Below, in pieces: positions 1-6,420 of a stretch of 8,566 bases of DNA (its first letter is position 1; each line of letters opens with the position of its first letter). Below the pieces are notes generated by a model. It was not told the DNA's origin. It did not search any database and saw only the letters and a program-made list of their open reading frames with translations. The stretch comes from Chryseosolibacter sp039917935 (GTDB lineage: Bacteria; Bacteroidota; Bacteroidia; Cytophagales; Cyclobacteriaceae), in the NCBI GenBank assembly GCA_039917935.1, contig JBDSIM010000225.1, forward strand, positions 1 to 8,566, given 5' to 3'. Position numbers and translations under genes: made by a program.

Positions 1-222
1 GCCGGGGGATTGGTATTTATTGGCGGTACACGCGATAAAAAATTCCGGGCGTATGAAAAAGAAACAGGCAAACTGTTATGGGAAACCGCTTTGCCAGGCG
101 TTGCCAATGCTACTCCTTGCACGTACATGAGTGATGGCAAACAATACATCGCTGTCTCCGTTTCCGGACACAAAGAAAATCCCTCCGGTGTTATTATGGC
201 GTGGGCCTTGCCTGGGCAATGA
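1..222 (+). CDS. PQQ-dependent dehydrogenase (quinoprotein), C-terminal fragment
   Basis: Only the last 73 residues are visible; the frame is open to the left edge, so the gene starts outside the window and the TTG at base 10 is not a real start. The residues GGLVFIGGTRDKKFRAYEK, followed by TGKLLWETALPG and a short ATP-x-TY-x-x-DGKQYIAV strand, are the typical last blades of the eight-bladed beta-propeller of membrane-bound or periplasmic PQQ dehydrogenases (glucose/alcohol dehydrogenase type). The conserved W in LLWET is the tryptophan-docking type of repeat. Such enzymes oxidise sugars or alcohols in the periplasm and pass electrons to quinone or cytochrome c. The substrate cannot be told from this fragment. 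The gene ends with TGA at 220-222 and converges on the DUF1080 gene 132 bp downstream. Confidence 0.85.
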   Translation, partial: AGGLVFIGGTRDKKFRAYEKETGKLLWETALPGVANATPCTYMSDGKQYIAVSVSGHKENPSGVIMAWALPGQ

Positions 223-354
223 ACTCCCTTTGAAATTCTACTTTTGGCTCTTGTCTGTTGTGGCTCAACATCAACAACAGATATTATCCTATCAAAGTCA
301 CGTGTGTCACGACTCTGACGACTGAATGCATCAGCGTTCCGGAGACGGTGACTC
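223..354. other. Convergent intergenic gap with a weak hairpin
   Basis: This 132-bp gap separates two convergent stops. The one clear structure is TCTGTTGT (254-261) pairing with ACAACAGA (274-281) around a 12-nt loop. No T-run follows on the plus strand and no A-run precedes it for the minus strand, so it is a doubtful terminator. I see no coding sequence in the gap. Confidence 0.4.
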
Positions 355-1152
355 TTACTCCCCCCCCTTCAGATTTTTCAAAACTATATTCCTGAAATCT
401 ATTGGCTGGCCCTCACTTTGCAGAGCAATGAATCCAGACCGCAACGCCATACCTGGGTGCCAAAGTGTACTATCGTAACCGTTGACAACGCCACCGCCCA
501 TGGTAGGCTTACTGTACTGAAGCACCGTATCTCCGTCTATCATGTGTGTGATAAGGGAATCTCCCAGCACAATAAGTTCAGCGGAAACCCACACATCCCG
601 GTCATAGGTCTTTGAGGTGGAGTTCAGGCAGTGACCATCGTACATTTTACCATCGTAGACAATCTCTGTTCCTGGAGAACACATGTTCCCCGTAGGACGA
701 GGTTTGCCATCGCCTAATCCCGCCAGGAATTGCATCTCAACCGAAATAGGCCAATTCTGCTCTCGAAGCATTTGTCTTGGGTCCTGTGAATGAAACATCA
801 CGCCACTATTCAATAGCGTATATTCCGGCGCTCCTTTTTGTAATTCTCCGGCAAAGCGATACTCCAGCTTTAAATGAAAATGGGAAAAGGGTTGCTTAAA
901 ATACAAGTGGGAAAACTGATCGTTAAAATGATCGTATTGGTCATAACGTACTTTGATCATGCCATCCTCGGCACGAAATGTATTGCCGAAGTTTACACCT
1001 GGGTCGTGGTGGTGGACTTTTACGATCCAGTCGTCCAGATCCTTTTCATTAAATAACTTCATCCATCCATCATGATTGTTTTCCTTGTGCTTGTTGCCCG
1101 CACAGGCTACTAACAGTACGCAAAGCGCTATCAATTTTATGTTCATCATCAT
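355..1152 (-). CDS. DUF1080 (3-keto-disaccharide hydrolase-like) lipoprotein
   Basis: This 265-residue protein begins with a lipoprotein signal: K6, a hydrophobic stretch and lipobox LVAC with Cys17, so it is probably anchored in the envelope. The mature part is a single DUF1080 (3-keto-disaccharide hydrolase, concanavalin-like beta-sandwich) domain. Family marks are WMKLFNEKDLDDW at 30-42, NSGVMFHSQ at 115-123, SVEMQFL at 137-143 and the closing pattern GFIALQSEGQPIDFRNI at 240-256. Cys158 and Cys175 could form a disulfide. Members act in 3-keto-glycoside breakdown, in which C3-oxidised glycosides are cleaved. The exact substrate cannot be read from sequence. The gene starts with three ATG codons in a row, so initiation at 1146 (third Met) is equally possible. 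It diverges from the exported TIM-barrel gene, which supports a joint sugar-related role. The 3' end carries a run of eight G (coding strand) just before the stop. Confidence 0.88.
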   Translation of the reverse strand: MMMNIKLIALCVLLVACAGNKHKENNHDGWMKLFNEKDLDDWIVKVHHHDPGVNFGNTFRAEDGMIKVRYDQYDHFNDQFSHLYFKQPFSHFHLKLEYRFAGELQKGAPEYTLLNSGVMFHSQDPRQMLREQNWPISVEMQFLAGLGDGKPRPTGNMCSPGTEIVYDGKMYDGHCLNSTSKTYDRDVWVSAELIVLGDSLITHMIDGDTVLQYSKPTMGGGVVNGYDSTLWHPGMALRSGFIALQSEGQPIDFRNIVLKNLKGGE

Positions 1153-1205
1153 TCTTTCAAAGAGTAACTTTTCAAAATACTATTCGTAAAAACCACTTCA
1201 ATATA

Positions 1206-1240
1206 GTTTAAGTTAAACGGTATTGTTTGCAATTAATACC
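1206..1240. promoter_or_regulatory. Two adjacent palindromes in a divergent promoter region (possible operator)
   Basis: The 178-bp gap between the divergent DUF1080 and TIM-barrel genes contains GTTTAA-G-TTAAAC at 1206-1218, a perfect 6+1+6 palindrome. Immediately after it comes GGTATT-N10-AATACC at 1219-1240, whose spacer holds ATTG-N4-CAAT (1222-1233). Such dyads are typical of repressor or activator sites, but no regulator gene is in view. A sequence one base off the Bacteroidota -7 box TAnnTTTG lies at 1254-1261 (AATATTTG) on the plus strand, without a good -33 partner. The regulatory role is an inference. Confidence 0.35.
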
Positions 1241-1330
1241 TGATCTCAAAGAAAATATTTGTAATTTGCCACGGACCCCTGGAAGTTTACAATCAGCAAT
1301 AAGTATCATAAAGATAAATACAACGGCGCT

Positions 1331-2275
1331 ATGGCTATTCGAAGATCATTTCTCAAGCAATCATTGGCTGCTGTCAGTGCATTGGCTGTTTCTCCAGCGT
1401 TTTCTAACGTAGACTCATTGGCAGAAGATATTCAAATTTCCCTTGCTGAATGGTCTTTTCACCGCACGATCCGTGCGGGAAAGCTTGACCATCTTGACTT
1501 CGCGGCAAAAGCAAAAAAAGATTACAATATTTCGGTTGTGGAATATGTAAATGGACTATTCGGTGGCACAAAAATGACTTTTAAGGAAGCTGCCAGAAAT
1601 TCTGCTTACCTAAATGAATTATTAAAAAGGAGTCAGGATGCCGGCGTTATCAATCATCTCCTGATGATAGACGAGGAAGGACAATTAGCCTTGCCAAATG
1701 ACAAAGAAAGATTGACAGGAGTCGCCAATCATAAAAAATGGTTTGAGGCAGCACAATTGTTGGGATGCAGAACCGTAAGGGTAAATCTTCATGGCGAAGG
1801 GGCGCCGGATGAAAAGAAAACCGCTTCCATAGATTCGTTGGGGAGGCTTGGTGAGATGGCAAAAGGCATGAACCTGAATGTTGTAGTTGAAAACCACGGA
1901 AGCGAGTCGTCAAAAGGTTATTGGGTTGCCGATGTCATGCGGCAAGTAAACCTTCCGAATGTCGGAACCCTTCCTGATTTCGGAAATTTTTGCATTACCC
2001 AACCCTGGGGAACCACACAAGGTGAATGCAGTGACGCTTATGACCGCTACAAAGGCATTGAAGAATTGCTTCCTTATTCGAAGGGTGGCGTCAGCGCAAA
2101 ATCATATGACTTCGATGCCAATGGAGAACAACCGTTGATCGATTATAAACGATTATTAAACATTGTAAAATCATCGGGCTTCAAAGGTTATATCGGCATT
2201 GAGTATGAAGGCTTCAACCAACCCGAAGAAGAGGGCGTGAAGAAAACAAAGGCGTTGCTGGAAAAATATTTATAG
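1331..2275 (+). CDS. Tat-exported sugar phosphate isomerase/epimerase-like TIM-barrel protein
   Basis: The 314-residue protein starts with a twin-arginine signal (R4-R5-S-F-L-K, then a hydrophobic stretch ending near SPAFS at 21-25), so it is probably exported folded, presumably with a bound metal. The rest is one xylose-isomerase-like TIM barrel (AP-endonuclease-2 superfamily). Candidate metal or catalytic residues sit at strand ends: E71 (VVEYV), E187 and H189 (VVENHG), D216 (LPDFGNF), K257 (SAKSYDF) and E291 (IGIEYEG). The SAKSYDFD strand is, as I recall, usual in the exported subfamily. Despite the family name, exported members are unlikely to use sugar phosphates. Action on 3-keto sugars or glycosides (epimerisation or elimination) fits better with the divergent DUF1080 gene and the nearby quinoprotein. 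The ATG at 1331 is chosen because it places the RR motif at the N-terminus. No clear Shine-Dalgarno sequence is seen. The stop is 31 bp from the convergent NTF2-like gene. Confidence 0.85.
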   Translation: MAIRRSFLKQSLAAVSALAVSPAFSNVDSLAEDIQISLAEWSFHRTIRAGKLDHLDFAAKAKKDYNISVVEYVNGLFGGTKMTFKEAARNSAYLNELLKRSQDAGVINHLLMIDEEGQLALPNDKERLTGVANHKKWFEAAQLLGCRTVRVNLHGEGAPDEKKTASIDSLGRLGEMAKGMNLNVVVENHGSESSKGYWVADVMRQVNLPNVGTLPDFGNFCITQPWGTTQGECSDAYDRYKGIEELLPYSKGGVSAKSYDFDANGEQPLIDYKRLLNIVKSSGFKGYIGIEYEGFNQPEEEGVKKTKALLEKYL

Positions 2276-2306
2276 ACCCCCTGCTTCTCGCGTTCCCCCT
2301 CTGGCA

Positions 2307-2729
2307 TTACTGGGCAACCCCTGCATAAGTTTGGCGGATAATTTTTCCATCGCGGATAATAAAAGTATCCGTAGCATAAGAAAGGTTAAATCCGGGTGTC
2401 TTTGCCTGCCATAAGATATAACCGACATCCTTTACCGCCAGAGATTTGTTTAATGTAAGCGAAGAAGAATCTTTTGGAAACATCTTAAAGGCATCGACAA
2501 AATTTTCCCGGATCTGATCAAGACCTGTGTAAGTGGCATTCGGTGTAATGAGAACTGATTCTTCAACATAATCTTCCATGGTAGCTTCAAGGTCGTTTGC
2601 CTGAAATGCTATCCAATGATGGTTGAGTACAGCTTTGGTTTTCTCTTCACTGATCTGGTCTGTGTTATTTTCATTTTTCACACAGGATGTGACAGCGCAG
2701 ATTAACAAGAAATAATAATGAATTTTCAT
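2307..2729 (-). CDS. SnoaL/DUF4440-like (NTF2 fold) lipoprotein
   Basis: This 140-residue protein has a lipoprotein signal: MKIHYYFLLICAV followed by lipobox VTSC with Cys16. After a short polar linker comes a small cone-shaped alpha+beta domain of the NTF2-like superfamily. Evidence is the opening helix NHHWIAFQANDLEATMEDY (36-54), then ESVLITPNATYTGLDQIRENF (57-77, the usual 'G-x-x-x-I' step), and the closing strands GYILWQAK (103-110), YATDTFIIRDGKI (118-130) and IRQTYAGV. Members include enzymes and pure binding proteins, so no reaction is assigned. It lies 32 bp downstream of the membrane-protein gene on the same strand and is probably co-transcribed with it. The start is the only one that keeps a complete signal peptide. 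Confidence 0.8.
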   Translation of the reverse strand: MKIHYYFLLICAVTSCVKNENNTDQISEEKTKAVLNHHWIAFQANDLEATMEDYVEESVLITPNATYTGLDQIRENFVDAFKMFPKDSSSLTLNKSLAVKDVGYILWQAKTPGFNLSYATDTFIIRDGKIIRQTYAGVAQ

Positions 2730-2761
2730 AATGGGGTTTGATAATTATTCATAATTGCGTT

Positions 2762-3313
2762 TTACTGAATTTCTATTAAGGCCAGTTTTATTTGAGAATT
2801 TTTTTTTGCAGCCAGGAGTCTGCTTACATGATCCGAATGAGTTATCAAAAGATAACCTATCACCAGGTTCAGTATGTTAGTGACGAATTTGATTTTGTAA
2901 TCAAAGGGATTGAATCCCATAAAATTTCGTTCGAGTGCTCCCGGCACAGAAGCCTTCAAGAGATAGTATGCTGCACTTAAAAAAGGTGAAATATTTTGCA
3001 CGAAGAGTAACCCTCCAGCAATAATTGCCCCCAATCTAAGAATTATGTCCGCGTCAGGCTTTTCAAATGGAATGTGATCCCCGTCCAATCCTCTGTCAAG
3101 CCGGAGCTTGCTGATAATCAAGTCTGGATAAAAAGCAAGCAAGCAAAAAATGCTCAATAACGATGTCGGAATAAATAGCATGCTGACATATTCGGTCCAG
3201 CCATCGTCATAAGAAAGCATGCCTACCAATTGTGGTAAGACTAAAAATACCGATACCAAAATGTAAAGGCCGAATAACTTTAACAGGATTCTAAAAAAGT
3301 CCAGCGTTGACAT
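2762..3313 (-). CDS. Conserved-type integral membrane protein, four predicted helices, unknown function
   Basis: I do not recognise a family for this 183-residue protein. By eye it has four hydrophobic segments: about residues 7-32, 43-63, 88-118 (long, with a polar break at QNISP) and 142-158. Between helices 2 and 3 is a charged loop (SKLRLDRGLDGDHIPFEKPDAD, near 68-89), and a basic tail (LLAAKKNSQIK) ends the protein. The positive tail and loop suggest these parts face the cytoplasm. Nothing suggests transport or catalysis. A run of nine A (coding strand, 2799-2807) near the 3' end encodes K171-K172 and could slip, altering only the last dozen residues. It is followed on the same strand by the NTF2-like lipoprotein. 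Upstream is the terminator of the Mo-hydroxylase operon, so it should have its own promoter between 3314 and about 3375. Confidence 0.7.
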   Translation of the reverse strand: MSTLDFFRILLKLFGLYILVSVFLVLPQLVGMLSYDDGWTEYVSMLFIPTSLLSIFCLLAFYPDLIISKLRLDRGLDGDHIPFEKPDADIILRLGAIIAGGLLFVQNISPFLSAAYYLLKASVPGALERNFMGFNPFDYKIKFVTNILNLVIGYLLITHSDHVSRLLAAKKNSQIKLALIEIQ

Positions 3314-3374
3314 AGGTCGTCTGATGTGTCTTTAAGTAAAAAAAGAAAATGATTTCAATACGCGGCCAACATGG

Positions 3375-3405
3375 AAAAAAAGAGACGCAGAATATCTGCG
3401 TCTCT
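3375..3405 (-). terminator. Rho-independent terminator of the molybdenum hydroxylase operon
   Basis: AGAGACGCAGA (3381-3391) and TCTGCGTCTCT (3395-3405) form a perfect 11-bp stem with a 3-nt loop. On the minus strand the stem is followed directly by a U-run (A-run 3375-3381 on the plus strand), the standard intrinsic terminator layout. It lies 38 bp past the stop of the molybdopterin subunit. No T-run follows on the plus strand, so it works in one direction only. Confidence 0.9.
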
Positions 3406-3442
3406 AAATTGAATTTAAAACCTCAAACTTTGAATTCGTAAA

Positions 3443-5605
3443 CTACAACTTCTCGCCCAGATTCACACCTTTCATTTCTTCCTCGAGGACGAATGGCTGA
3501 TTCTTCAGTCGTTTACCAGTAGCTTTAAATATCGCATTGGCAACAGCACCCCCCGTAGGCGGTAATGCCGGCTCTCCCAGACCCGTGGGGTCAATGCCAT
3601 TATTCACAAAATGAACATCTACTTCAGGTACTTCCTTCATGCGCACCAAACGATAAGAATTAAAATTTTTCTGATCCGGAACCCCGTCCTTGAAGGTTAT
3701 TTTTCCAAACATCGCGTGGCCGAAGCCATCTACCACACCACCTCTCACCTGTTGATAAGCCCCGCTCAGATTGACAACAATACCGCAATCCGCCGCAACG
3801 TATATCTTTTTCAAAACAGGGTTGCCTTTTCTGGTTTCAATCTCAGCCACCTGCGCCACATATGATCTGTGCGAAAAATATACACTGAATCCCTGCGACA
3901 GGTTCTTCTTCGTACCCCAGCCGGATTTCTCCGCCGCGAGTTCGATAACTGCTTTCATCCTGTCGATATCGTATTTAATAGCACCCACCGGGGTTTGTTT
4001 TGCCCTGTCTAACAGATTCAGCCTGAATTTTACCGGGTCCATATTGGCAGAGAATGCCACTTCATCCAGAAATGCTTGTTCAGCAAATGCCAGGAAATTT
4101 GTTATGGGCGCACGCCATGCTCCTGTTGTGATCGGTGACTTGTGTTCGACCGAATCGATCAACAGATTATCAACAGCACCTGAGGGGAAATTATCTTCGC
4201 GGGTTGAATTGCCAGCATTGATACCCACACCGCGGAGTTTGTACCCGATCATATTCCCAGTGGCATCGAGAGCCGCCTCAAACCTGTATCGCACTGCAGG
4301 CCGGTAAATTCCACCGGTCATATCATCTTCGCGTGTCCAGATAACTTTAACAGGAGCCTTCACAATACTTGACACTTCGGCAGCCTCCAATACATAGTCT
4401 GCCTGTAGCCTTCTCCCAAATCCACCGCCGAGTCTGGTAAGGTCCAACGTTATTTTTTCGACCGGAATATTAAGCAACTTGGAAACTTCACCCACCGCTC
4501 TTTCCGGCGTCTGTGAAGGGCCGACCAGTTCCACACCATCTTCCCGCACGTGGGCAAAGAAGTTCATGGGCTCCATCGGACTATGAGAGAGGAACGGGCA
4601 CTGATACTCACTCTTTATAATTTTTGCTGCATTCTTAAATGCGGTCTCGACATCCCCATCCTGTCTTCTTACCGTAGCCTCTTTGCTGTCAAGCAGATCC
4701 TTAAACAACTTATCGTGGTCTGAAGTGCTTTCAATATTTCCGTCTTTTTCGTATTCGATTTTAAGTGTTTTCCGCGCCTTGAGAACTTGCCAGGTGGACT
4801 TCCCTACCACCGCCACGTTGTTCTTAAAGGTTACAACATCAACAATACCAGGCATCGCTTTCGCTGCGGCGCTATCAACGGATTTAAGTTTCATCCCAAA
4901 GGCGGCAGGTCGTTCCACCATGGCAATCAACATCCCTTCACGATGAAAGTCCATGCCATATAATGGCTTTCCGGTAATCATCTCGTGGTTGTCGACATTG
5001 CGTACAGCCGTACCGATAAGTTTGAAATCTTTTTTGTCCTTTAATTTCACTGTTTCCGGAACAGCCATGCCCGAGGCTTCTGTGGCAAGCTCGCCATACG
5101 TTAGTTTGCGTCCACTTTCGCGATGCAGGACGATACTTTTTTCTGTGGTCAATGATGACGCGTTAACATTCCACCGTTTTGCAGCCGTCTCTACGAGCAT
5201 GTGTCTTGCGGTAGCCCCTGCTTTGCGAAGGCGCTCCCACGAATGCGGAACAGCTCCACTTCCACCGGTGACCTGACGTTCAAATTTTTTAGTATCCAAG
5301 GGCGCTTGAACCACCTTTACTTTCGACCAGTCGGCATCCAGTTCTTCGGCCACGATCATGGGGAAAGAGGTCTTAATGTTCTGACCCAATTCCGGATTCG
5401 GCGAAAGGATCGTAATGATACCATCGGGAGAAATGGATAAGTAACTATTAAAGGTTATTTCACCGGAGGCAATGCCGGCATCAGTAATTACTTCCATGGT
5501 AGCTGCTGAAGTGCTGCTCCAGTGAAAGCCTAGCATGAGTCCACCACCTGCCGCGGCAGCCAGCTTCATAAAATTACGTCTGGTAGTTTTTTGTAGAGTG
5601 GCCAT
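3443..5605 (-). CDS. iorB: Molybdopterin-binding subunit of xanthine dehydrogenase-family oxidoreductase (isoquinoline 1-oxidoreductase beta type)
   Basis: The 720-residue large subunit of a molybdenum hydroxylase hydroxylates aldehydes or N-heterocycles with water-derived oxygen. A Tat signal (TTRRNFMK at 7-14, then an A/G-rich hydrophobic stretch to about residue 35) predicts periplasmic location. Family marks in order are GGSGAVPHSW at 114-123, the hammerhead-type core around TGKPLYGMDF (211-220), MEPMNF at 344-349, the cofactor-binding GGGFGRR at 393-399, GAWRAP at 495-500 and GLGEPALPPTGG at 675-686. In the last, E678 matches the catalytic glutamate of the xanthine oxidase family. The length is normal for the single-chain IorB type and the frame is intact. 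The ATG at 5605 begins 2 bp after the stop of the [2Fe-2S] subunit, so translation is probably coupled. No third cytochrome c subunit follows; a terminator does. The true substrate is unknown, and the symbol reflects family type only. Confidence 0.92.
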   Translation of the reverse strand: MATLQKTTRRNFMKLAAAAGGGLMLGFHWSSTSAATMEVITDAGIASGEITFNSYLSISPDGIITILSPNPELGQNIKTSFPMIVAEELDADWSKVKVVQAPLDTKKFERQVTGGSGAVPHSWERLRKAGATARHMLVETAAKRWNVNASSLTTEKSIVLHRESGRKLTYGELATEASGMAVPETVKLKDKKDFKLIGTAVRNVDNHEMITGKPLYGMDFHREGMLIAMVERPAAFGMKLKSVDSAAAKAMPGIVDVVTFKNNVAVVGKSTWQVLKARKTLKIEYEKDGNIESTSDHDKLFKDLLDSKEATVRRQDGDVETAFKNAAKIIKSEYQCPFLSHSPMEPMNFFAHVREDGVELVGPSQTPERAVGEVSKLLNIPVEKITLDLTRLGGGFGRRLQADYVLEAAEVSSIVKAPVKVIWTREDDMTGGIYRPAVRYRFEAALDATGNMIGYKLRGVGINAGNSTREDNFPSGAVDNLLIDSVEHKSPITTGAWRAPITNFLAFAEQAFLDEVAFSANMDPVKFRLNLLDRAKQTPVGAIKYDIDRMKAVIELAAEKSGWGTKKNLSQGFSVYFSHRSYVAQVAEIETRKGNPVLKKIYVAADCGIVVNLSGAYQQVRGGVVDGFGHAMFGKITFKDGVPDQKNFNSYRLVRMKEVPEVDVHFVNNGIDPTGLGEPALPPTGGAVANAIFKATGKRLKNQPFVLEEEMKGVNLGEKL

Positions 5606-5607
5606 GG

Positions 5608-6069
5608 TTATTTCATTTTGTTAGATGCAACTACGATCGCCTCACGAATCCGGTGATACGTTCCACAGCGACAGATGTTTCCGTTCATGGCGGTATCAAT
5701 CTGGTCAGCAGTGGGCTTTGGGTTTTTATTCAGCAACGCTGACGCGGACATGATCTGACCTGTCTGGCAATAACCACACTGGGGAACATCCACTTCATTC
5801 CAGGCTAATTGAACGGGATGATCCCCCTTTTCAGAAAGCCCTTCGATGGTAGTGATTGCTTTCGTACCAATGGCAGAAACCGGCAGCGTGCAAGAGCGAA
5901 CGGCCGTTCCATTCATATGAACGGTACAGGCACCACATTGCGCGATTCCACAACCGTATTTTGTGCCAACCATTCCGAGGTTATCACGGAGTACCCACAA
6001 TAGTGGGGTATCTGCATCAACATCCGCCTCATAGCTGCGGCCATTGATTTTTAATTTGTATTGAGCCAT
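5608..6069 (-). CDS. iorA: [2Fe-2S] iron-sulfur subunit of xanthine dehydrogenase-family oxidoreductase (IorA type)
   Basis: The 153-residue small subunit carries both iron-sulfur centres of a molybdenum hydroxylase and passes electrons from the Mo site outward. The plant-ferredoxin-like N-terminal half holds C40-x4-C45-x2-C48-x11-C60 (KYGCGIAQCGAC). The C-terminal helical half holds C98-x2-C101 (QCGYCQTGQIM) and C133-x-C135 (GNICRCGTYHRI). All eight ligands are present, and the length is standard. It has no signal peptide, whereas its partner has a Tat signal, so export as a pre-assembled complex ('hitch-hiking') is likely. It is the first gene of the two-gene operon, and the molybdopterin subunit starts 2 bp after its stop. 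The ATG at 6069 gives the family's usual start (MAQYKLKINGRSYE). Confidence 0.95.
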   Translation of the reverse strand: MAQYKLKINGRSYEADVDADTPLLWVLRDNLGMVGTKYGCGIAQCGACTVHMNGTAVRSCTLPVSAIGTKAITTIEGLSEKGDHPVQLAWNEVDVPQCGYCQTGQIMSASALLNKNPKPTADQIDTAMNGNICRCGTYHRIREAIVVASNKMK

Positions 6070-6079
6070 TTCTGATGGG

Positions 6080-6093
6080 TAAGATTTATCCGG
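6080..6093 (+). repeat. Outer inverted repeat, left arm
   Basis: TAAGATTTATCCGG pairs with 6374-6387 (13 of 14 positions; 11 contiguous perfect). Read on the minus strand it is CCGGATAAATCTTA, ending 10 bp before the iron-sulfur subunit's start codon, so it may overlap that gene's leader. Confidence 0.6.
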
Positions 6094-6188
6094 TCAAGAT
6101 AGGCAGGTGCGATTAAAGATTCAAGCCAGCCAACAGAAAGTTTATGGCCGGCAAACCCGGGATGTAGGAAATAGGAAATAAGGGCATG

Positions 6189-6200
6189 AAGGTATAGAGG
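6189..6200 (+). repeat. Inner inverted repeat, left arm
   Basis: AAGGTATAGAGG is exactly complementary to 6342-6353, with 141 bp between arms. A related but degenerate copy (GGTATAG) follows at 6207-6213. Confidence 0.6.
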
Positions 6201-6341
6201 TAATACGGTATAGTGATTTATCTGGTGACCATTGTTCGGATCGGCGTTTATGGAATGAACGTGTTAACCGAAGGATAACTGACCGTTTTTACTTTTTTTT
6301 TAATATAAATTGGAAAATTTGACACTCTGATACCCTCTATT

Positions 6342-6353
6342 CCTCTATACCTT
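6342..6353 (-). repeat. Inner inverted repeat, right arm
   Basis: CCTCTATACCTT is the exact partner of 6189-6200. It sits within a pyrimidine-rich run (about 6331-6369) in which CCTCTAT occurs twice, suggesting a degenerate 8-9-bp tandem unit. Confidence 0.6.
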
Positions 6354-6373
6354 TCTACTTTCTCCCCCAACTC

Positions 6374-6387
6374 CCGGATAAATCCTA
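6374..6387 (-). repeat. Outer inverted repeat, right arm
   Basis: CCGGATAAATCCTA is the partner of 6080-6093. It lies 33 bp upstream of the preferred ATG (6421) of the NA37 gene and overlaps the candidate -7 box, so each divergent gene has the same motif in the same orientation ahead of it. Confidence 0.6.
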
Positions 6388-6420
6388 AAATTGCACCCTT
6401 AATTAAATGGTATGGGCATA

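Larger units (their letters stand above)
6070..6411. promoter_or_regulatory. 342-bp divergent intergenic region with nested inverted repeats
   Basis: No gene is seen here. It must contain the promoters for the Mo-hydroxylase operon (leftward) and the NA37 gene (rightward). The outer arms are TAAGATTTATCCGG (6080-6093) and CCGGATAAATCCTA (6374-6387), 13 of 14 complementary. The inner arms are AAGGTATAGAGG (6189-6200) and CCTCTATACCTT (6342-6353), perfect over 12 bp. Purine-rich short tandem motifs (AGGAAAT twice at 6166-6179) precede the left inner arm. TAAAATTG at 6386-6393, one base from the Bacteroidota -7 box TAnnTTTG, is a weak promoter candidate for the rightward gene. No convincing -33 box was found for either direction. 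Confidence 0.5.

Noticed and set aside
254..281. 8-bp stem as a terminator for the quinoprotein gene
   Set aside because: The loop is 12 nt and no T-run follows, so it was kept only as a note on the gap.
1227..1412. Small plus-strand open frame upstream of and overlapping the TIM-barrel start
   Set aside because: It overlaps the Tat signal region in another frame and crosses the candidate operator; it has no coding character.
3771..4307. 178-residue plus-strand open frame
   Set aside because: It lies fully antisense to the intact, clearly recognised molybdopterin subunit, and its translation has no recognisable domain.
6166..6213. Possible CRISPR or long tandem repeat
   Set aside because: The AGGAAAT and GGTATAG units are only two or three degenerate copies without regular spacers.
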